Position numbers and translations under genes: made by a program. A stretch of 64,000 bases of DNA from Catonia carolina (taxonomy: Eukaryota > Arthropoda > Insecta > Hemiptera > Achilidae). Below the pieces are notes generated by a model. That model ran no database searches and was not told the DNA's origin. It saw only the letters and a program-made list of their open reading frames with translations. Shown here one piece after another: positions 55,972-64,000 of the stretch. Position 1 is the first letter of the stretch; each line of letters opens with the position of its first letter. Where the stretch lies: NCBI GenBank assembly GCA_035578175.1, contig JAQMRL010000006.1, forward strand, positions 24,570,393-24,634,392. The letters run 5' to 3'.

Positions 55972-56090
55972 GGTTATCCGAAATAATTGAGGGGAACCCA
56001 TTTCGGACAACCGGTTTTTTCCGATAATCTGGATTTAAAAACAAAACTATCGATTTAATAAAAATATTTAATACATTTTAACAAAAATAC
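55972..56090 (+). mobile_element. Tigger-type terminal fragment
   Basis: 'CAGTAAAATCTCGGTTATCC' with 'GGACAACCGGTTTTTTCCG' is the outer and sub-terminal part of a Tigger/Jerky-type end. The other end is not found; a family B SINE begins directly after. Confidence 0.6.
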
Positions 56091-56097
56091 AATACTT

Positions 56098-56424
56098 TTT
56101 AAATCCCTAATGTGCCTACGTTGTAATCTGTTCAGTTTAAGAACAAAGTAACTCCACGATACATTGAGATGAGGATGATATGTATGACGTATAAATGAGG
56201 TATAGCTTTGCACAGACTCAGGTTGACCATTCCTGAGAGAGTATAGTTAATTGAACTCTAACCATCAAAGTACAACGGTAACCACTGCCTAGTATTCAAA
56301 TCTGTATAAAAGTAAGTTACCTTTACTAGGATTTGAACCAGGAACCTTCATCCCCGAAAATCAGCTATTAAACAGCTGACCCATGGCGACGACTTTTCCC
56401 CTAAACCAACCCGGTGGGTTAAGA
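56098..56424 (-). mobile_element. tRNA-derived SINE (family B), copy 2
   Basis: Same orientation and length as copy 1 at 55559-55882, but clearly diverged. The head is 'CCACCGGGTTGGTTTAGGGG' with box B CTGGTTCAAATCC. Confidence 0.8.
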
Positions 56425-56915
56425 TGTGTATTTAGATGAATAAACTAAATAAATAGAATACTAAATATGTGGAGCGCAGAAAAAAAATTGTTTCTGCAGT
56501 CAACATCACGTCTTTGAGTGACTAATAATATTTCTTGACACCGTCTAGTCTATGTTTAACCGAAACGATAGTCTAATAAAAAAATTTGTATAAAAAGCTC
56601 AAAAACTATGATTTAACCTCAAAATTTTTTTCTTATATTTCATAAATCCATCAATATTCTCTCTGTATTCTAGAATTCTTAAAATCACAAAATAAATAGT
56701 CATATAGTTCTTTGTTACACCCTGTATATGTTTATTAAAATGAAATATTTTATTTCTGCATAATTTATTTTTTATTGCAAAATATTTTAAAAAATATAAC
56801 TAATTATTTTAGATACCGAAATTCAGAAGAGAACAAACAGTATTGCGATAATTCTCTAATATACTGTATACTTAACTTGATATAAAATAATAATAATTTA
56901 TTATTATTATTATTA

Positions 56916-57368
56916 TTATTTCTTGTTAGATCCTACTAGGGATGCATTTCTCTTAGTTCCAGCCAGTTTCCGGATGGCCCATGCTGCCTTCATTTTTTCT
57001 GCATGTGATCTTTTTCGCTCCTCCGTCCAGGCTGTTCCCGTTCTCCTCGGCCCTCCCAAGCACTTTAGATTCTCAATTTTCTGCTTCATTTCTGTTCTAT
57101 TGAGAAGTGTTTCGCCCGTAATGTCATTCACCAGCATCGTCTCGTGGATCTCCTTGTGCCATCTCGTTGTAGTTTTCCTGCCCTCCCAGTACTTCCATAA
57201 CTGCTTCGTTAGTCTGGAGTCGTGCATCCTCGCTATGTGGCCGAAGAATGCCAGTCGTCTCTGCTGGATGACTTCTCTTATGGGTGTGGTGAAGGAATAT
57301 ACTTCTTCGTTACTTCTGAGCCTGTATTCTCCCTCTTTATTTTGAGTATTATTATTATTATTATTCAT
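56916..57368 (-). mobile_element. LINE C-terminal fragment between AAT repeats
   Basis: An intact - strand frame of about 140 codons: 'YSFTTPIREVIQQRRLAFFG', 'HIARMHDSRLTKQLWKYWEG', 'TEMKQKIENLKCLGGPRRTG' and 'TAWTEERKRSHAEKMKAAWA'. This is the R..FFGHI.RM...RLTK.L, NR...K..I...K and WTEERK..HSE.MK..W tail of an arthropod LINE ORF. It ends in (AAT)n at 56888-56922, and its truncated 5' end also starts inside (AAT)n at 57349-57366. No polymerase is present. Confidence 0.75.
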
Positions 57369-57525
57369 ACCACCAAACTTTTGAAATGAATTTCAGTTAA
57401 TATAATTATGAATTTTTTAATCTTGTTCCTCTACCTCTATTAAAGAAGTAACTCATATATTATTTTTCCGATTTGACTTTTTAACTTTAATTTTAACTTT
57501 AAAATTAAGATTGTTATCACCTCTT

Positions 57526-58066
57526 TTGACCCTTTCAGTACCATCGTCCGGAAAACAGGAGGTCGATATATTTTACGAGGTTATAACATCCGGTTTACCA
57601 AGTCCGTAAGTTATGCATAAAGTGCCAACGTCCGAATAACTGAACGTTTCCAAAAAAACTTTTAAACAAACATAAATGGAATAATGTATTTTGAAACCAT
57701 CTCCGTAGCGTAGTGACTAGTGTGCTCGCCTGCAAAGCGAAAGGTCCCGGGTGCGATTCCTGGCTAGGGTCTGAAAATTTTAACATCGTTAAGGTACCAA
57801 AACCCACAGTAGTTGCTAATGACCAAGCTGTCGTGCGACTTTAAATAAACTAAAAAAAACTATTTTGAATATTTTTAGTGTTTGAATGATTTCTTTTTTT
57901 ATGAACACAAAAAAAATAATTTTTAAGGACATTTTATTTTTCTGTAACGTTGAAATTGTGGTCGGCGATTCGAAATAAGGGCTGGTACTTTTTGTACACC
58001 CTTATTCAAATTAAATGGCAATTTAAATCAAACTTTTAAATATTTTTTCGGCACGGAAAGGGTTAA
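57526..58066. mobile_element. piggyBac-like non-autonomous element
   Basis: The left end is TTGACCCTTTCAGTACCATC. The right end read inward is TTAACCCTTTCCGTGCCGAA, with an intact TTAA at 58063-58066 and a one-base-changed TTGA at 57526-57529. TTAA target and CCCTTT ends fit the piggyBac superfamily. There is no transposase. A tRNA-headed SINE sits inside. Confidence 0.6.
57690..57860 (+). mobile_element. tRNA-derived SINE (family D)
   Basis: The head has 'CCGTAGCGTAGTGACTAGTG' (box A), a TCGC-CTGCAAA-GCGA anticodon arm with GCA in the anticodon position, and GGTCCCGGGTGCGATTCCTGG (box B). The body then reads 'CTGAAAATTTTAACATCG' and ends in an A-rich tail. A headless relative lies at 22308-22425. 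It is not a tRNA gene. Confidence 0.75.
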
Positions 58067-58399
58067 TATTTTCGAGCAAATTTTTAATGTGCCTAGACTT
58101 CTCTGATATAGTATAAATTTTAATATGCTGTATAAAACTCTTTGTGAGTTTGTACAGCTATTCTTGTCTTGTATTGGCCACACAACAAGCCTCGCTATCC
58201 AAACACCTTCTTGTAGACCTCTACTTATCATCGCCTTCATTACTCCATTTATCCATTACTTTGCTGGGCATCCTTAATTCCTTCTCTCTTTGGTATGGAG
58301 TCCAGATCCATATTATGTTGGGCCACCTGTCTTCATTCATCCGACACAGGTGTATGTACGACAACAATACCTTTTTACTTTATCTTGCCTATACGAATA

Positions 58400-59150
58400 A
58401 ATAGGGAAGGAAAGTATCGTTTTCAAGTCTATTATATGAAATCGAGTTTTCACCAGAAATACACATTTTCAAACTCCCTGAACCCAAAAACATGGTTTTA
58501 CCGATTGGTCTGTGTGTGAACAAAATATCTCAAAAACAAAATAGCGTGCAAAGTTGAAATAAAATTTAAGTTAGGTACCACAAGGGAACTTGACATGAAT
58601 ATTTTCATCAAAATCGGTCAACCAGAAGCAGTAGCTTATTCGTAAAACCAGTCCTACGATTTTTTTAAAAAATTGCCTCATGTACTACATTTTTTATGCT
58701 CAAAAAGATAGGGTAAGCACCATGTCACGATAATCTTAGGGGCTGTGTTTTCATGGTAAAAACTAGGTTTTTTATGATTGTGACCTTAATGAAGGGGAAA
58801 TGTATAAATAATCAAAGTTGTAGAAAATTAAAACCTGCAACTTTTATTTAAAACATTTTTTCGATAACGCTTAGTTTAACAGTCAGTGATTTTCTGTATT
58901 TTGCTCATTAAAATCGGTAAAAAATTAATTTTTTTTAACTTGCGGCCTTTGCATCTTACGACAAAAGTGTACATAATCAAGTTATAGAAAACTAAAAAAT
59001 TTGCAACTTTTATTTCGACAATGTTTTTCAACAGATTTTAGCATCAATTAGTTATTTTCCGTAATTTAAGTCCTGCAGACATTGATTTTCATTTAGTGTC
59101 ATTCACTCATGACTAAAATTAGGTTATGCTCTTTTAATAATAGGCAAATA
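58400..59150 (+). repeat. R family copy, most complete
   Basis: It runs from 'GGGAAGGAAAGTATCGTTTT' through 'CTGTGTGTGAACAAAATATC', 'TTAGGTACCACAAGGGAAC', 'AATCGGTCAACCAGAAGCAG', 'GATAGGGTAAGCACCATG' and two 'GTTGTAGAAAATTAAAA'-type blocks to 'CACTCATGACTAAAATTAGG'. It is about 750 bp and useful as the reference copy. No open frame is conserved. Confidence 0.7.
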
Positions 59151-59525
59151 ATAATATTTATTTATTCTACTCTATACAAATACAAAATTACATCTTATCT
59201 ACTAAGAATAAATAACCACCTGCTCTAGTAAACGGTGATTTTATAAAAAAAATATATAAGAACAAGTTTACAAATTAACTACATATCAACTTCATCCACT
59301 AAAATGACAATCCAAGTTGTAGCGGCAACTACAGCGCATGTTAACTATATTATTTTTAACAGTAACCAAGCCGTTAGTCTTCAGATCAGATATTCACCTG
59401 TACATGACTAACACTAAAATTAATTATTATTGTTATATTATTTACCAAGATCAGTAAATTCCTACAAGTACTGCAAGCCAGCAACGGTAAAATACCAACA
59501 CTAACCCACAATTCTTACAAGTGAA

Positions 59526-59765
59526 TTACCCATCAGTTACGTCATTGAGCCAATCTTTAAACTTTCTTGAAAATATTTCAATGTTTAAGCTATTTTTAAT
59601 TTCAATTGGCAAAAGGTTAAAACACTTCGGACTTAAATAAACAAAATTTTTAGAAAAAAAGGATTTATTAACTTTTGATCTTATAAAAAGTTGTTGGGTT
59701 TTTATTTTAGATTGGCAAGAAAAGTCATGGGAGTATTTCACACCAGATTTTTTTCAATTTCATCT
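59526..59765 (-). mobile_element. LINE C-terminal fragment
   Basis: The - strand frame reads 'GVKYSHDFSCQSKIKTQQLF', 'SKVNKSFFSKNFVYLSPKCF' and 'NLLPIEIKNSLNIEIFSRKF', then 'KDWL'. The last parts match the Y.G.KL(Y/F)N.LP..I.......FK..L..(Y/W)L terminus of the LINE at 29927-31952 in pattern. Confidence 0.65.
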
Positions 59766-59769
59766 AATA

Positions 59770-60820
59770 CTCTTTTTGGATTTTTTAACTTTTACCAAAT
59801 TCCTGATGAACAAGGCTGATCTACAAAGTTGATGAAGTTAGGGACGGCTAATGAAACATTGGAAGTAGGCTACTAATTCTATAGAAGGAAAACGTAATAG
59901 GTTCGTGCCTTTTATTAGTGATGGATGAGAAACCTTCAGGAATTCCAACCAGACTTTTGGCTTCTGAATTAAACAAGGAATGATTCATATTTACAATGGC
60001 AAGAAGGTTAAGTAATATTTTGTCTTAATTATCTATCAAAAATATAGGTACAATTTTATAAAACTAAGATTTTCTTAGTTAATACTAAAATTTGATTAAC
60101 CTAAAAACATCTTTGTAAGCTAAACAGACATATTTTATCCTCGTATTTACAATACAGGAAAGATGTGAAAAAGAAGCTCCTGTTTCCGGTATATGTGAAG
60201 AAAATTGCACAGATGCAATTTGAATTAAAATACTTGCGTGACAAACATTTCCTAATTTCCTTTCCAGAATACCGGTAGTAAAAATTTAAATTTAAAAAGG
60301 CCTACTTAGATTCGGAAGTAAATTTTATATGTTTATTGTACACGATATACGAAAACACAATTAATTTAAGTACTCTATCACAATATCATTTTCACACAGT
60401 CTTGTTTGTTTTGTAGGCCACTGTTCATATAGTATGATGCGTGTTTGATAAAAAGTCTTTATAAAATATGCTTAGTTGTTACTACATCAAAATATAGGCA
60501 CGTGAATTTAGGCTTGTGGCACGCGACGATTTAACCTAGCTAAATTAATTTATGATTTAAGAAACAATTGTAGGCTCATATTGTCAGAGCTTTGTGTATT
60601 TTTCACAATACTGTATGTCCTAACATATGAGTTTGTTTTCATTCTTTTCTATATACAATTACAACTTTTACTCATTTTTTGTCTCCATCGGTTTTTTCAT
60701 TCGCTTGACTTAAAAAAATTATCGTTAAAAAATTTGTTCCCAGTTTTTAATATTTCCATTGATCCTGTCCATGTTTCGAGGATGTCTATTGGTTTTCTCT
60801 TCATAAGAGATTTTTACCCA
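59770..60820. other. AT-rich intergenic DNA
   Basis: No gene or element identified. Confidence 0.4.
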
Positions 60821-60821
60821 T

Positions 60822-60935
60822 AACAGGCAGGTGTAGTGTTAAATTATATGCACTCGATCTGCTAGTTCCAGGGATACAAAAAATAGTTCTATTTCTTTAT
60901 CACTTGTCAGCCAATTACATGACTGAATCATTTCC
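60822..60935 (+). mobile_element. SINE family C, 5' part
   Basis: 'CCATAACAGGCAGGTGTAGT' to 'CAATTACATGACTGAATCAT' matches the first third of family C. The rest is absent. Confidence 0.65.
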
Positions 60936-60939
60936 CATA

Positions 60940-63045
60940 GATAATTTTTTTGATTGATAATTTTTTTTTAAGTTAAAAATCAATTCCAGTACCTAAATAC
61001 TAAAATTTATTGAATTTGGTTCAGCGGTTCTTGCGTGATGGCGTAACATAGAAACAGAAAAAAATTCAGCTAGACTTATTTTTGGTGTTTACGTGGTAGA
61101 TCTGGCGTAGAAACAAAATTTTGGGAATTTTGAAAAATTGTACAGACAAAATCACAATTTTATTTTTATAGATATCTCAGTTTTATAATGTAGCCCTTAT
61201 CCATATATAATTTTAAAAAGTACTCTTATTTCTTTTCTTTATTTTATCTATTCATTTAAGACTTTGATTTGTCTCTAATTGAATGAGCCTATTCGATAAT
61301 GCATACAGGTAGTCCAGTATGTTAGAATAGGTCAACGATACTGCGAATAACTAGCTATTGTTTAACTTTTATTAATTCTGTATCACTTCTGTAAGTAGTA
61401 TTAAGTAAATTAGTTAAGTTATTTATTGTATTAGTTAATTATAGCCTAATTAGTTTGTTATTTATTAAGAAGTTTCATTGTAATATACTTTTGTAGATTG
61501 TAGTCAATTTATTTAATTGTAATTCTTAGTTGTAAAAAATACTTGTAATTTTAAACTTTGTGTGTTAATTATTTAATTTACCCAGATTCCGAAACGGACC
61601 TTAAAGATAAGTGTCACAATACCTTCACCTTAAAATTTATAATAAATCAAATCTATTTTACAAGACGAACATGTTTTTTGAATACGTTTAATGAATTTTG
61701 GAAAATTAAAAACGATTAAATTTTTATTAAATAACATGAAATCCCGTTTTAAAATTTCAAAGAAAAGAAAATTTGGAGAAAGATCGAAAGGAAACTTCCG
61801 TAACGCAATGGTTACGAAACTAAATTTCACTTCACATTGCTAAGTGGAATTTCTAAGGTTTGATTCCCGTTAAGATATGAAACCCTAGGTATCATTACCT
61901 AACTTTTATTTACAAAAAGCACAAGATGATTCAAAATTGTATATTTTAGGAAAGTTACAGAGATAAGATTATGGTTGTAGGGTAGTTACCCCATTTCAAC
62001 CTCATAGGAGCAAGTGGTCGAATTTATTGGTCGGATTTAATATAAATTTTGTTGAGGTAACTTATCAGTTGAGGAATGCGCTTTTCGAATACAAAGTTCT
62101 AGTTATTTGGGAAGGTACATACTTTACATTTATTTCTTTGGGCTAGTCACCTATTTTTCACCCCTTAGGCACACGTGGCTGAAATGTAAATCTTTAGTAT
62201 TTTTATACTTAGGCCCTATCATCTATAGAAAACATATGATGAATTTCAGCTCTTTGTGTTATCGGGAGTTTAAAGAATTGAGAACGAGTCAGTCAATTAG
62301 TTAGTTATTCAGTTAGGGCTTTCGTATTTAACCTATATGAGCTATCGTTTACGTGAGTCTGTGTGTGTGTGTGCGCGCGTGTGTGGATCTATCTGTGTTT
62401 CTGTGTTCTCGTGTTTAAAGATTTTATTACCGATTAAGTACTTATTATAGTTGACATTATAATGAGGTAACGTAACAGTATAAATTCAAACTACACAAGA
62501 GCCAAGGAAAGTAACATCGGGAGAAGAATTATCTTAGAATCTATAAAAATTTAAAACGGAAAACCGCTTCCAATGTATTTTAAATGAGAATTCTATTAAC
62601 TCCTAATTCTATTAACTCTTCCAAACGGATTTTTATAATTTTTACATGGTTTCAAAGAGTATTCTTTCCTGATTTGCCCACGAGTTCTGAACTTGAAATT
62701 CATGCTAATACTTCATTTTACGAAATGAAAAAGAGTAAATTTCGTTTACAACGTAGCGGTAATACAAGGTAATGTAATGCGGTTCTCTCACATTTACCCC
62801 TAAACTGAAAGGTGTAGTTAAGGGAAGCGAAGGCGCCTGCCTGTATGTTGCTAATATGATAATGTTTCCCAATTCACAATTACTGTTTAAAGGACATTGG
62901 TTCATAGGTTTAAGCGAGACTAGTAGTAAAAATTATAATAACAACTAAAATTTCCTGTATTATTAATTATAATTTTATTGTTATTTTATTAATTACATAA
63001 TTTTAGGCCTGTATAGACGATATTGTCTGTTTTTTTATTTACGTC
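60940..63045. other. AT-rich intergenic DNA
   Basis: Apart from a short (TG)n/(CG)n run at 62359-62388 I see no structure here. Confidence 0.4.
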
Positions 63046-63049
63046 CAAT

Positions 63050-63175
63050 TGTTATAAACATGAAGGCTAATACAGACGGTGAAGGGTTATAGATGAAAAT
63101 GAGTGAAAAAATGACCGGGAATCGAACCCGGGAACCCCGGCATAGAACCCAGATGCGCTGACCATTAAAATGTTG
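63050..63175 (-). mobile_element. tRNA-derived SINE (family A)
   Basis: On the - strand: 'GGTCAGCGCATCTGGGTTCT' then box-B-like CCCGGGTTCGATTCCCGGTC, the body with 'CACCGTCTGTATTAGCC' and an A-rich end. Its box B is close to a tRNA consensus. Confidence 0.7.
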
Positions 63176-63689
63176 CAAAACCACGAAATTACTATCTATT
63201 TTTGGTAAGTTTTCTTACTATTATTGACCGTATTTTTGTAGTTAAAATTGATATTTAATTACTAGATTTAAAAATGATTATACAAAACTTCATTTATAGT
63301 TTTCTACCTTCCTACAAACCTGTGTTAAGTGAAGGTGTAATGTATAACAAAGTAATACTCCATTCTGATACGAGTATAACTTGATGTAGCGCTACCACCT
63401 CTCTCTGTTGGTTCATTCTTTCCCTGTTCTCTGTCTTGTATAGTAACATTGCAATAACCTTTCTTTGCATGCATGTTAAATTTCATTAGATGTTTAGGCT
63501 AACTGTGTATTACTGTCTAAACCTACAAATAACATTTTCATCATACATTTCATGTAATTCCCACGCCTACTTCACATTTCTTTAGCCAAATAATCAAATG
63601 TAATAATATATTCCAATTGAATTAGTTAGGCCTACTATGTTGCGTTTAAATGATCAGAAATATTTTACTTATGCCTGTATTACACTTTT

Positions 63690-64000
63690 TTGTCATTAGT
63701 CTCTCGACTGGTTTGATGCAGTTCTCCAAGCTGTTCTATCTTTCTGTTCTTAAGTCGTTTCATATATCTACATACCTGTAACACCCTACATCTTTTGTAA
63801 TTTGCTTTATATATTCTAACTTTTTACCTCTCCCTACAATTCACTCCCTCAGTATTCCGATGGCTTTAGTGTTAATAACCCTATAATCCCCTGACCATAA
63901 GTCTTGATCAGCGTCCCAACGTAATGCCTACAATATCTAACTTCAACCTATCCATTTCCCTTTTTAAATTCACTAACCTACCAGTTTGTTTTAAACTCCT
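63690..64000 (-). mobile_element. LINE, 3' end joined to endonuclease part; continues past the edge
   Basis: 63694-63835 resembles the 3' terminal region common to a widespread arthropod LINE ('GACTGGTTTGATGCAGTTCT' on +). From about 63890 the - strand reads 'LVNLKREMDRLKLDIVGITL' and then 'GR', the N-terminal endonuclease motif (RE...Y.(I/L)DI.GI.E). The roughly 3 kb of ORF expected between these parts is missing, so an internal deletion or a junction of two copies lies at about 63835-63890. Confidence 0.55.

Noticed and set aside
56923..57345. 140-codon + strand frame
   Set aside because: It is the antisense of the LINE tail at 56916-57368, whose - strand reading has clear LINE motifs.
57700..57770. 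Possible tRNA-Cys gene
   Set aside because: Box A, box B and an anticodon arm exist, but the sequence runs into an A-tailed SINE body shared with 22308-22425.
63100..63160. Possible tRNA on the - strand
   Set aside because: The box B is excellent, but it is the head of a family A SINE.
1..64000. CRISPR arrays, operons or prokaryotic defence systems
   Set aside because: There are no regularly spaced repeats or compact gene runs; introns and transposon types show animal nuclear DNA.

Overview
The window reads as nuclear DNA of an insect with a large, AT-rich, transposon-filled genome. Genes are split by long introns with GT-AG junctions, the LINE, SINE, mariner, Tigger, Harbinger and piggyBac remnants are of animal type, and both recognisable genes look insect-like. 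A hemipteroid insect is my best guess, but that part is inference. There is no operon structure, CRISPR array or bacterial signal.

Two host genes are supported. A Popeye-domain (BVES/POPDC-type) membrane protein lies on the + strand in seven coding exons between 16121 and 43105. Spliced, it gives an uninterrupted 393-residue protein. The mitochondrial large-subunit ribosomal protein L41 (MRPL41) lies on the - strand in three coding exons between 49124 and 45106 (177 residues). The two genes converge tail to tail across about 2 kb (43106-45105) that holds two oppositely oriented arms of a dispersed repeat and a Tigger-like transposon. They share no obvious function.

Most of the rest is decayed mobile DNA. 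1-16.1 kb is intergenic or upstream of Popeye and holds several LINE 3'-end fragments, copies of an unnamed dispersed repeat (called R here), two SINE families and a Jerky/Tigger transposase remnant. Popeye intron 1 holds a nearly intact SINE with a 12-bp target duplication and a Tigger-type element ending about 50 bases before exon 2. Introns 2 and 3 hold two mariner relics, a third Tc1/mariner-group element, a Harbinger element nested in R, and Jockey-type LINE tails. Intron 5 holds a 5'-truncated LINE with a nearly whole reverse transcriptase, inserted into an older LINE of another family. Intron 6 holds more LINE, Harbinger and mariner-like debris. MRPL41 intron 1 holds a DNA transposon with arms of about 200 bp. 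49.1-64 kb is intergenic. It contains an internally repetitive inverted-repeat element, a solo LTR, paired tRNA-type SINEs, a piggyBac-like element and several LINE ends.

The most unusual object is the solo LTR at 54354-54966. It has matched TGTCACCG/CGGTGACA ends, a 4-bp CAGT target duplication, a TATA box, and near its 3' end a perfect match to the animal histone-mRNA 3' stem-loop. I see no multi-gene system of a new kind; the novelty lies in this LTR, the R family and the nested insertions.
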